The position numbers and the translations under genes are program-made. This document shows positions 54,694 through 64,000 of a DNA stretch of 64,000 bases, piece after piece. The stretch comes from Zantedeschia hybrid cultivar. Its lineage: Eukaryota > Streptophyta > Magnoliopsida > Alismatales > Araceae. The stretch lies in assembly GCA_030544215.1 (NCBI GenBank), contig JARZZO010000004.1, forward strand, positions 42,149,980 through 42,213,979. The letters are read 5' to 3'. The notes beneath the pieces were generated by a model. It made no database searches, had not been told where the DNA came from, and saw nothing but the letters and a program-made list of their open reading frames with translations. Numbering within the stretch: the stretch's first letter is position 1; each line of letters begins with the position of its first letter.

Positions 54694-56246
54694 TGTTAAT
54701 TTTAGGTGGCCTACAAGTCAATCTGACTATGTAAATCTCGTTCATTTATTAATATAATGGCATAATATTCATTATGTATAAATCGCATTAATTATCGTTT
54801 CGTAATGAAGTCCGTGAATATGTGCTATAGTGATCAGATTATGATGAGATCATACTAATGAGACTGATCACTTAAACACACATATTCTTAATCGTTCCTA
54901 GTTGGAGGATATCCGAGAAGGACATCGGATATCCGGTTAGACTAGTACAAATTACTCATGCTCATATAATGAGGGTGACTGATCTCATAAGTCACTTGTG
55001 TGGAGACACTAAAGCGAATCTGTAGGTGCTCATTGGAGAATGAGTTCACTGAACTTATCCGACTGAATCGCTGGATGGTATTGTACCTCACTGTCAACCA
55101 GCTTGATTCTATTGTCGCAGTTGCGTGGATGATCCTCGGACCTGAGACACCAAGGACACCTTGTCGGTGGACTTCTGTACTTTGACCTTGGTTTACGAAT
55201 CTCTAGCCACGGGATTCTAATACGCCAAGGATTGGGTGCAGCAGAATACCGTCGAAGGGAATTGTGTGTCAATAAGGAATCATTCGCTCTCGATACTTAG
55301 AGAGAGAATGCTCTAGGAAGGATGCGCGGAAGTCCCTGGCCAGGGCGGACGATAATATCGGGAAAGGAGTTTTCCGATATTCATCAGCGGTATCCAATCC
55401 AAGTGAGTCGACCGATTAGGGTTTGACAGCTCGCCATACCCTGAGTTGACTCGAGAGCATTGTACGAATGAAGGATTATATCCACACGGTAACTGTCGGC
55501 GGAAAGGTTCCAAGAGTGGGTTACTTAACCCCAATACCTTCCGGGTTCATGCGGTGTTGCTTGGCACCCAACGTGATCGGAGGCTCGGCCGAATTCAATG
55601 TGTGACATAAATTCGATTGATTAATTAATTAATAAAGAATTATTAATTGATTAATAAAGCCAATGAGAAGTCACTGGGCTTGTTGGGCCATTAACTGGAC
55701 TGGTACTTGGGTCTAGAGGGTCACACGCAAATGATTCTCAAGACGATGGATAAATAAGTGGGTTTTATACAAACCGGGGGTTTTTATGAAAAATCGCGCG
55801 GTTAGTATAAAACATAGCGAACGGGCTGAGCAGGCCAAGCTGCTGCTAACCCTAGCCGCCCCTCCTCTGTTTCTCTCTCTCTCTGGCGTCCAGACAGATC
55901 TAGATCTGCTCCGCCGCTTCTCCGAATCCCATTTGACAGGAAATCGTCCGCGCGTTGCGGCGATCATTACAGCGACTGGCGGAGGTTTCGTGGGCTGCGA
56001 AGAACGAGGAACGTGAGGATATCCATCGCGAGGAGGATCGCGTGGACTTCGCTAGAGGCCGGGCACTTGCGCGGCTTACGGTGTCACACTGACGGAATCG
56101 AACGGTTGCGGATTCGAATCCGCACACGGTGAGAACTTCGATTATCCGATAATCGATTTTAGTTTTTCGAAACGGGAAAACGGATCGCTATTTTATTTTA
56201 TTTTCCGTTGCGTGAGCGATCCGGAGAAACCCGAGAAAACCCAACA
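54694..56246 (+). repeat. 3' LTR of element D
   Basis: 1553 bp, TGTTAATTTTAGGTGGCC...GAAAACCCAACA, complete. Reference LTR for A, C, E, E2 and H. The following bases are ATTCC; the left-hand duplication cannot be checked because the 5' LTR start is lost. A TATAAAA candidate promoter element lies at 55806-55812. Confidence 0.92.
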
Positions 56247-56399
56247 ATTCCATTACCCACCGCTTGTAAAATCTGCATTTCTAACTAACTCTCTGACATA
56301 ATCTTCGATCGAGTGCTGCTAACAACCTAGCTACCAGCTCGCCACACCAAACTACAACCAAAGCGAGCAGACAAAACAACAACCAACCAACCCAAGCTC
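56247..56399. other. Unassigned sequence between D and the gypsy gag fragment
   Basis: About 150 bp. It probably belongs to the gypsy fragment that D interrupted, but I see no diagnostic motif. Confidence 0.4.
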
Positions 56400-56933
56400 C
56401 TAATTGATTATCCCACTCAATCGATTACTACTCCTAACCTGCCTTATGGTCACAATCTGGTCTACAGGGCATAATAGTGCCGATGGTGTCTGTAACCACG
56501 AGGTCGCAACACCCTCTAGCAAGGTCAGGAATGCTTGGCACTTCATGACATCAGACATGTCCTGGGAGTGAAGCCAGGTTGAGCATCGCTCTAGGAAGAC
56601 AGTAGGGTTCGTGGACCCATCGTAGGGCTTAATGGGGGGTATCTTTAGCTTCTCGAGGTGTCGAGCATGACGGACGATGTCGGCCAGAGGCGAGCTATGG
56701 TGGCTGGAGCTTCCTGGGGTGGTCAGTCGGAGCCCTCTGACCAGGGTGATCATCTCCCTTTGCAGTCGGTCGAACCGCTGGTCCATCGTCTCCTCCACTG
56801 TTTGTGGAGAGGCCATCGTTTGAGCTGGCTGGTGGGAGACGACCACGGGTGCCCTCCCCGTATGGTCTACGGCGGGGGTTGAGCTGAAAGATGCGCTTGG
56901 GTCGGCGCCGCCGTCGACTTCAACAATGAGCAC
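56400..56933 (-). pseudogene. Element I, N-terminal gag fragment (Ty3/gypsy)
   Basis: A 177-codon frame. A charged, low-complexity start (residues 1-90) leads to the gypsy Gag signature at about residues 97-147, IPPIKPYDGSTNPTVFLERC and KCQAFLTLLEGVATSWLQ, which matches the beginning of the retrotransposon Gag domain (pfam-type PYDGSxDP ... CxxFxxTLxGxAxxWF). After WLQ the family signature is lost, so the domain is truncated at about one third. It is in the same orientation as the adjoining LTR and PBS. Confidence 0.7.
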
Positions 56934-57278
56934 ATTTGTCTATGCGGGTTTTGCTGAGGGTCGGCGACCACCGGTTCAGCTTGGGCTAGATGGAAGGAGG
57001 CGTGTACTCAGCTACGCTCAGTTGCTGGGCGCTGAGCTGCTTGCATCGATTCACCGGGTCAAGTGGGCGACCACCTCGGGGAAGCCTGCTAAGGTTCACA
57101 CCACCTCAGTAAGCTCGGAATACTTTTGAGCCATTCGTTGGAATTGCTCTTGGGTTATGGGTGCTTGAGGCTCGGGTGGAGGGACCTCCTAGGTGCACCC
57201 CTCTTCTTGATTGTTGGTTTGTGTGCTCTGATTTCAGAGGTTTACCATTGTGTTAGTCAGGATTCGTGATTCAAGTTT
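56934..57278 (-). mobile_element. Element I leader
   Basis: Short non-coding spacer between PBS and gag, with no further feature seen. Confidence 0.55.
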
Positions 57279-57294
57279 CCCGCAGATGGCACCA
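57279..57294 (-). other. Primer-binding site of element I
   Basis: Minus strand TGGTGCCATCTGCGGG, the TGGTGCC-type site common in plant gypsy elements and different from the tRNA-Met site of the copia elements. One base from the LTR. Confidence 0.75.
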
Positions 57295-57295
57295 A

Positions 57296-57804
57296 TGATG
57301 ATGACCCAAGTAGTTGGTCCTTGAAGTTTGAAGAGATGCCCGGTAGTCAGATCTGACCTACGATCAAGAGGTATTAGGCCTGGACCATGGGTATGAGGAA
57401 ACCCTCTGATGATCAAGTTAGTTCGAGTTGTAGTCCGAGATGTGAGCCGAGATTAAGTTCTTAAAAGTCTTAGGGTTTAAATTGCGTACGACTGCTCAGC
57501 GGGAGACTGGCGTAGATATAAGCTTGAGTCCCTGAGGACTTGAGAGTTGGTGAGCTTACCTTCCCGGGCATGTGCACTCATTTTAGTGGTCACGTGAGAA
57601 GTGCGGGCACTTGTGCAGCCGGCGAATGTGAAGGGCCCACATGTACTTGCTAGGCCCCGACCAAGACTGGTGGGCCACTTATTGGGGGAATCCGGGCCTC
57701 GGCCGAGCCTACCGCTTGGGGACTGACCACAGCCCAATGGCTGTGGGCCCCGGTCATTTGCTAATGGGAAGCCGACTGTGGGTCACACATAACAGGCCTC
57801 ATCA
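57296..57804 (-). repeat. 5' LTR of element I
   Basis: 509 bp with inverted ends TGATGA...TCATCA. It is flanked on the inner side by the PBS and gag. No second LTR is in the window. It marks the boundary of the repeat cluster, 927 bp before the start codon of the synthetase-like gene. Confidence 0.75.
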
Positions 57805-58731
57805 CAAGTGAACCCTAGAAATAATACTCCATCCTTACTAGATCTCCAAGACCACAAAATATGGAAGAAAGCATATGTCTTATCACATCATTAGGGACTC
57901 GTCTAGAAGATGTGTCTGTTTTGTTAACCGCATGTAGAGAATCTTTTGAACTTTTTTAAAATACTTTTGTATTTCTCCGGTAAATGAGAATATGATTAAT
58001 TTGATTTTTTTTTCTTTTCATAGCAAAGAATTTGTTTGTTGTTGTCCCCATATAACAGAAAGCAAAGAGGATCACATCGAGCACGGTCGGAACGAGATGA
58101 ACTTGACTCCTCCATAAATCCAAATCTTGCTCGCACTTGGGGCGGTGCACGAGATCGTGTGCCGAGAGCATGTCCACGTCTCCGTGGGCCGTCCCGCCAA
58201 AACCCCCTCCGCGGCTACTCGCGTTCTTGCTTGCCGACGAGGAATTCTCTTCTCTTCTCTATTGTATTCTATTCTGCGGTGCCTCCCCACCGAGCCTGCC
58301 CGTGCCCGCCTTCCCCTGCCTCGTCGGTCTCCTTCTTTGCTTTCTTCACGGCAATGGAGGCCGCGAAACGGGTGTTTCTGGGGGAGTGTGTCTTGTGGGG
58401 AATGCCTATTCTTCCCTTCCTTCCCCCTCCACCCACTGGAACTACCATCCCATTGCCATCCCCACAAACAAAGCATTCTGTTCCTCCTCCTGCACTGCAG
58501 GTAACTCTTCAATTCCCACTTCTTTATCCATTTAACTATCTCCCCTTCTCCTCACGCATCTATATGAGCCAATGCCCATCCATAGTGAGTCCTGCTATCC
58601 TCCCCGCCATCACAGGGCAGCTTCCTAGACACCCTCCTCCTCTGCACCAACTCGCCCTCTTCTTGGATACCTGGCTGGTTCCAGATCCCAGCAGCTCTTT
58701 TGTTAATTTCGAAAAGAGGTAAACGAAAGAC
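57805..58731 (+). promoter_or_regulatory. Upstream region of the AsnRS-like gene
   Basis: 927 bp between the last retroelement and the ATG, so promoter and 5' UTR must lie here unless transcription starts in the LTR. C/T-rich sequence (about 58240-58560), common in plant 5' UTRs, precedes the gene. I cannot name a TATA box with confidence. ORFs on both strands (for example 58036-58722) have no recognisable domain. Confidence 0.5.
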
Positions 58732-61700
58732 ATGGCGACCCAATCAGGAAATGGTGACATACCCAGTAACGAGCAGCAACAACGGCGACAGCAGGAGCAG
58801 GAGCGCAGAACTGGAGATGCTGGCGCAGCGGACCAGGAGCAGGAACAGAGGAGGGAGCAGCAACAGGAGCACGGCGGCAGTGGGGTGCTTTGGTCCAAGT
58901 ACTCGAAGCGCGTGGTCCTGAGCACCATCCTGTGCGGCCGGGGCGACGGGGGACGGGGGTTGGAGGGGCAGAGGGTGGTGGTGGGGGGCTGGGTCAAGTC
59001 CTACAAGCCCAAGGAGGCGGCCGGGAAGAAGCCGCCGCCGCACGCGCCGGTGCTCTCGGTCGACGTGACGTGCTCCGAGATCCTCATGACACGGCTTCCC
59101 TTCCTCCGTCCCTTGGCGAGGTTCTTCCTTCATGGAGCTGGCGCCGCCGCCGGGCAGCCTCCACTCCAGAAGCCGGATTTGGGTGCCCCGCAGGCGTCCC
59201 CACCCGTCATCCGTCTCAAGATCAACGATGGATCTTGTGTCGGCAATCTTCAGGTGTGTATATATATATATATATATATCTTTGTTTACACATTGAATAA
59301 TTGATGATGGAGTTATTATTATTATTATTATTATTAACACAAGATGCACCTTTCAGGTTGTGATTGACCCATCTATCTCCCTAAATGCCCAAGTTAGTGT
59401 TGGAGCTTCCATCTTAGTGGAAGGTGTGTTGAAGCACCCACCAACACCGGCAAAGGATGCGGTAGAGCTCGTAGCAGAGAAAGTTCTTCATGTTGGGTTA
59501 TCTGATCCTCTCAAGTATCCCTTTGCCAAGAAGTTATCCCCGGAGTCTTCCAGGCTGTACCCCCACCTCCGTCCCAGAACAACTACGGTACCAAATCATA
59601 CATGTCCAGTGTCCCACTGTGCTCAAACTTTTATATAATAGATCATAGTTCTTGATGAGGATTTAATTTCTTATTTTTAATTCTCTCATAAATTAAACCG
59701 AAATATTAATATTGGAAATCCTGTCATATTCTATATAGAGAGAGAGAGAGAAAGAGAGATGGGGGTGGGATATAACTTAGTGTGTCCCACCCCAAAATTT
59801 TCTATTTTCTTTAAATATATAAAAATCATCAAAAGAATTAAAAAATATTCAAATATCTCCATCTAGGTTGTTTTTTATTTTTTTTTAATTTAATTTTTAT
59901 CGTAAGATCAAAAAATTTAACCGTAGTAGTCCAATCAAATACATCGTTGTTTGAGAATCAAAATTAAAACACATGATATGAAATTAACCTTAAAGATTAA
60001 TTTGACGAATTTTTTATTTTTTGACTATCTTTCAACATTTTTAAATATTGATTTTTGATACAATATCTAATTGGACTGTTTTGATTGATCGTCAAGATCA
60101 GACGATGAAAATTAAAGTTCTGAAGATGTGATCAACTTCACAAAACCAATTTGAATACTTAAAAATTTATAACAAATTTTATTTATTTATTTAAACATGA
60201 GGAGAATAGGTTTTTTAGTGAGGGCACATCTACAATGAGCCATGGTACATACGTTCTTCTTAGCTTTCTTCTTTTCATTTCTCTCAGAGATCCCAGGTTG
60301 CAAAATAAAATTTGGAAAACGTATCGTGTCCTAGCTAGTCTTCCGAATTGAGTATTACTTGGTGTTCCTCTCGGTCATTTGAATGTTACATACATGTTTG
60401 TGATCTTCTTGAAGGTCGCATCCGTAACTCGCATTCGCAACGGTCTGTCCTCTGCAACTAATGCCTTCTTCCAAGAACATGGGTTCCTTCATGTTCACAT
60501 GCCCGTCATCACCACAACTGGACGTAGCTCCAGAGGAGGTCCTGCTCCCGAGAGGTTCCAGGTTACAACCCTTTTCAAGAGCTCAAGCAGACCCAGTGAT
60601 GAGGCAGAAACTGAGATTGACGTTGTGAGGGCTGCCATCAAGGAGAAGAGCAGAAGAATTGATGAACTGAAGAGGAGCAACAGCAACAGGGAAGCTCTAA
60701 CCACTGCACTGGAAGATCTTAAGAAGGCAAATGAGCTGGCTTTTCAGCTGGAAATGCGTCAGAAATCGGATTCTGGGGCATCGCTGAAGATAGAAAAGGT
60801 GGACTTCTCCAAGGATTTCTTCTCTCAACCGGCATACTTGTCCATTTCTGCCGGGCTTCATCTGGAGAGCTATTCATGTGCCCTCAGTAGCGTGTACACG
60901 TTTGGGCCTATATTTCAAGCAAGAACACCAGATTCTACAAAGCACTTGGCGGAGATGTGGATGGTCGAGGTCGAGTTGGCCTTCTCGGAACTGGAGGTAT
61001 GTGAAGGGCAACTTTTGTTATCTTTTGCTTCTTCCTTTCTCATTTCCTTGAACCAGCCGTGGTTATTGCTACTCAGATCGATGCCTGCATGCTCATCAAG
61101 CATCGATCCTTTGCCTGAAACTTCAAGTCTTGAGGAATTTAAATCCTAATAAATAAGTAAACAAGAGCTAATCTCTAATCCAAGGATAAATAATCCATTG
61201 ATAATTAACCATATGTTTACATGCGCTACAATATATATCAAGTTTAGAAAAAGATTTGCTGATGGAAAAGCCTTCTTCACCAAGTGTGGCAAAAAATGCT
61301 CTGTTCCATGTAGAGACTAGGTCCACTATGATCCCAAGCAACTATAATTTAGAGTTGTGATTTTGGCAGTTTTATGCATGCTTTGTTCAATGGTATGTAA
61401 AGGGTACAATTCGATGATGTATTTGTACCTCTAACAAGAAAGTGCTCTAGCATGCATTTGGTTTTATCTTCAAAGTTTTGGCTTTATCTACGCAATTCTT
61501 TTGCTATTTTATTTGGGGACTTTTTTTTTGATAATGGGAGATTCGTCTCGTTCTGCATCAATGAAAGTAAAAGATACAAAGATCGACAACAATGCTTTTT
61601 ATAGCGCATCCACAGGAAGCATTGTTTATATATATATATTCGGCTAACACGTCTTCACCACTTAGAAAGCCCCAGAGTACCCTCTTGAGTGTGTCAGATT

Positions 61701-63752
61701 GTGACTAGTAACCCCATCATCGTAAGAAATATGAGTTCTTGAAATTAAGCAAAAGAAATTAGGACTCTTTAGGTGGTTGAGCACTTGAGTGGGAGGGTTC
61801 CAGCTGCACATCGCCACTTCTAATCTGCCGCATGGAGCATATGCTGGCTGAGTGGGAGGGTCCAGCTTGGAGAAACTGTTTTAGCTTACTGCATGGAGCA
61901 TACGCTGCTAATTGAGTTGCGATATTTGAACTTAGTCTAGCGTGGCATATCATTTTAGAGCAGTTGGCTTCACTCCTTGGCCTCCCTTTGAGAGGTCTCA
62001 GCTTCAAATCGATCAGGAGCTTAGAACTTCCAATGTTGCTCGGCCTGGATGTGCTGTGGGATTAATTTCCCTTGTCCGTAAAATTACTTCTCTAGAGAAT
62101 CGATCTGGGTCTAGAGTAATCACCTTATTAGACAGAATTATCGTCTCCTTTGGGGAATTATTGGACTGCACGGAATTCTCTCTCGAAATAAAAGGAAATG
62201 TTGAATTTTGTCCGGAGTTGAGCTCTAGAGTACTCTAATTAATGTGTATATATCTGACCAACTAAACCGCTTTTATTATATGTAATATTTTGCGTCATCA
62301 TATTTATTCCTATCTAGATCCGTTAATTGACTCTACCCCTTCATCTGTGCGTGTGCTATGTTTCAAGTTCTATTTCACATATCAAATATAATTTCCTCTT
62401 CTCCCAGGATGTAATGAACTGTGCTGAAGATTATCTGAGGTTCATGTGTAAATGGATTTTAGAAAACTGTTCTGACGATTTGAGATTTGCTTCAAAACGG
62501 ATAGACAAAAGCTGTATCGAGCGTCTTCAACTAGTGACATCAAGTACGTTCAAAAGAATCACCTATATGCAGGCTGTGGAAGCTTTGAAGGAGGTACGTT
62601 GGAACATCTACTGGTCATGTTTGTTTGATCCGTTTCAATTAATGCGCTTCTTTGATGGCAAAAAATTAATTTGAACAGGCTACTAACAAGAAATTTGAAA
62701 CAAAATTTGAATGGGGAATTTGCATGTCTGAGGAACATATGAGGTATGTGCAAGAGCCACTATTACCGCCTTACAGTATGTGTTAGTCTGCTTGGATTGG
62801 TGGAATTTACTTACATCTAATTAAATACACCCTGTGATGAAACTTACCATGCTTCCTGGTTAACAATATTGGCAGCTACCTTGTTGATGAGATATACAAA
62901 TGCCCTATCATTGTATATGACTATCCCAAGGAACTCAGACCATTTTATGTGCGCCTTAAAGATGATGGGAAGACAGTTTCTTCTTTTGATGTTATAATGC
63001 CAAAGGTAATCTTGTAACACTTTGAGTTATGTGCCAGTGACAATCTGATTTATTTAGTTTGCATTCAAATATATATCATCCAAGTGATCATTACACAGTG
63101 CTTTTAATGGACATTTTAGTAATCATGTCTTTATGGTAGTACATATGGTTGTGTTACTGACAGATTGGAGTGTTGATTAGAGGAAGCCAAAAGGAGGAGC
63201 GCATTGATGTCATTAGTACTAGGTAATGTAGTCAAATTGATCTTGACATTACGTTTTGCACATTCTTGAGGTTGGCTGGCCACATCTAAATTCTGAAACA
63301 TATAGTATGAATGAATGGAAAATGTTTTTCATCAGACATTAATTACATTGGTTGAAGGGACTGGCATATGAAAATTTGGATATATAATACGCGTTGAGAG
63401 ATTACAGTAAGACTGAGATTGCTTTTTCTAGTTCTATTCTCCCCTGATTGTTTCCTGTTTCCATGACATATTATGGTCTCCCATTGACTGAGTTGTTTGA
63501 TTGTCTGAAACCAAAGTGAAATGTTGTTTAAACTGTGATAAGTCTTTGATGTCATAAGTTGTTTGCAGGATTGATGAGTTGGGGTTGGCCCGAGAGCAGT
63601 ATGAATGGTATTTAGAGCTTCGCCGGCATGGAACTATCAAGCATTCAGGCTTCAGTCTCGGACTTGAAAACATGGTCATGTTCTCCACCGGCATTGATGA
63701 TGCTAGAGATGTAATTCCATTTCCTAGGACCTCTAGAAATGCAACTGCTTGA
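58732..63752 (+). CDS. Asparaginyl-tRNA synthetase-like protein, cytosolic, 8 exons
   Basis: Exons: 58732-59253, 59357-59587, 60415-60996, 62408-62593, 62679-62743, 62876-63005, 63164-63222 and 63569-63752. All junctions are GT-AG, giving 652 codons with no stop. Residues 1-60 are Q/E/R-rich. About 63-250 is the OB-fold anticodon domain (KYSKRVVLSTIL, GGWVKS, PHLRPRTTT) with an A/P-rich insert. Motif 1 is at about 274-286. A WHEP-like helical hairpin lies at 318-368 (IKEKSRRIDELKRSNS). The class II catalytic core then runs to 652. Family role: joins asparagine to tRNA-Asn in the cytosol. Odd: motif 2 reads FQAR (418-421) for FRAE, motif 3 reads LGLEN (622-626) for LGFER, SGQL is AGLH and CEGAGE is altered, so aminoacylation is doubtful. 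Probably the NS2/SYNC2-type plant paralogue. Confidence 0.88.
59254..59356 (+). other. Intron 1 with two microsatellites
   Basis: Starts with a (TA)n run (about 59259-59278) and has an (ATT)n run (about 59312-59336). Both are length-variable by nature and may differ between individuals. Confidence 0.85.
59588..60414 (+). other. Intron 2
   Basis: 827 bp, AT-rich, with a (GA)n tract at 59740-59759. No coding or transposon signature seen. Confidence 0.8.
61787..61902. repeat. Tandem duplication in intron 3
   Basis: GAGTGGGAGGG...CAGCT...GCATGGAGCATATGCTG is followed about 62 bp later by a second, diverged copy (GAGTGGGAGGG...CAGCTT...GCATGGAGCATACGCTG). Confidence 0.65.
61945..62230 (+). mobile_element. 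Possible tRNA-derived SINE fragment in intron 3
   Basis: TTAGAGCAGTTGG (about 61954-61966) resembles a Pol III A box, and GGTCTCAGCTTCAAATC (about 61994-62010) resembles a degraded B box at tRNA-like spacing. The T-rich GGGATTAATTTCCCTTGTCCGT-like region downstream is reminiscent of plant SINE bodies. Ends and target duplications are not resolved. Confidence 0.3.
63223..63568 (+). other. Intron 7
   Basis: 346 bp, no further feature seen. Confidence 0.8.
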
Positions 63753-64000
63753 GACAGCCTGTAGGTACTCTATTACAAATAGAGACCAATAAAGGGAAAA
63801 TAGGCAAAGCTATGAAGTAGAATGATTCCTTTGTTATGTCATGTGCTGAGGTTTTACAAAAGCAATTTAACATAGTGTGAAAGATACAAAAAATGCATAT
63901 TCCTTGCTACCATGTGAATGCTGACAGTTAAGTTGCTCGAGTACAGCCAGAAGGAGTATTGCAGAAAGTGTAGAAAGGAAGAAGAGAACACAAACAAGAG
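63753..64000 (+). other. 3' UTR and downstream flank
   Basis: Follows the TGA at 63750-63752 up to the window edge. No other gene seen. Confidence 0.6.
63788..63793 (+). terminator. Candidate polyadenylation signal
   Basis: AATAAA, 36 bp after the stop codon of the synthetase-like gene. Plausible near-upstream element, though the spacing to a cleavage site is unknown. Confidence 0.4.

Larger units (their letters stand above)
47928..56246 (+). mobile_element. Element D, Ty1/copia retrotransposon, 5' LTR truncated
   Basis: Plus strand: partial 5' LTR 47928-48464, PBS 48466-48481, leader 48482-51273, gag-pol 51274-54660, PPT 54683-54692 and complete 3' LTR 54694-56246. The first 1.0 kb of the 5' LTR is missing at the border with G. 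The gag has a large in-frame-region deletion, and pol has several stops. Its leader shows the conserved hairpins most clearly. Confidence 0.92.
60997..62407 (+). other. Intron 3
   Basis: 1411 bp, the longest intron. Contains a local duplication (about 61787-61840 and 61850-61902) and a possible SINE-like segment (about 61945-62230). Otherwise nothing recognised. Confidence 0.8.

Noticed and set aside
1..57804. Integrated plant pararetrovirus or retrovirus-like envelope gene
   Set aside because: All pol fragments have copia order (integrase before RT) or are gypsy Gag only; no movement-protein, coat-protein or envelope-like frame was seen.
58036..58722. 228-codon ORF just upstream of the synthetase-like gene
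   Set aside because: Pro/Ser/Leu-rich translation of a C/T-rich 5' region, overlapped by open frames on both strands, no recognisable domain.

Overview
This window is nuclear DNA of a flowering plant, probably a monocot (tentative: GC-rich first exon, and about 57 kb of nested LTR retrotransposons beside one gene). There are no bacterial signals. Bases 1-56246 are almost entirely LTR retrotransposons, mostly Ty1/copia elements of one clade. A fragment of a Ty3/gypsy element lies at 56400-57804. An eight-exon asparaginyl-tRNA synthetase-like gene fills 58732-63752, with its 3' end and downstream flank reaching the window edge.

Layout of the left part (element names are mine). Element E (+) is the oldest host: only the tail of its 5' LTR (28786-28978), its leader and a truncated gag (30871-31632) remain. 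Element C (-) sits in E's 5' LTR. Its LTR is 17705-18026 plus 27583-28785, and its decayed gag-pol is 13046-15405. Element B2 (-, 18027-27582) is complete and sits in C's LTR with a perfect 5-bp target-site duplication CGCCC. Element A (-) sits in C's pol. Only A's 5' LTR (2472-3075 and 12151-13045) and leader (1-2471) are in the window; the rest runs off the left edge. Element B (-, 3076-12139, same family as B2) sits in A's LTR and lost the outer end of its 5' LTR in a deletion sealed with copied filler DNA.

Layout of the right part. E's gag is cut by a truncated gypsy-type LTR (G', 31633-33377). Element E2 (+, 33378-39651) follows, with 5' LTR, leader, gag and integrase but no reverse transcriptase. 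An antisense copia LTR, H (39652-41039), follows. Element G (-, 41040-47927) has two 2.6-2.7 kb LTRs around a 1.57 kb interior that encodes only an intact Gag. Element D (+, 47928-56246) has a truncated 5' LTR, a broken gag-pol and a complete 3' LTR. A gypsy remnant, I (-), follows.

The gag-pol frames all carry stops, several of the CAG-to-TAG or TGG-to-TGA type expected from deamination of methylated cytosine. Only the Gag of G and the tRNA-synthetase-like gene look intact.

The most striking signal is not coding. The copia elements have 2.2-2.8 kb leaders between primer-binding site and gag, packed with hairpins whose arms differ but remain complementary while their caps stay constant. Many exceptions are G-U pairs that exist only in the sense RNA. 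This suggests conserved leader RNA structure for packaging, dimerisation or unconventional translation. The second notable signal is the synthetase-like gene: its reading frame is intact, but the class II motif 2 and motif 3 arginines and the asparagine-pocket signatures appear to be replaced.
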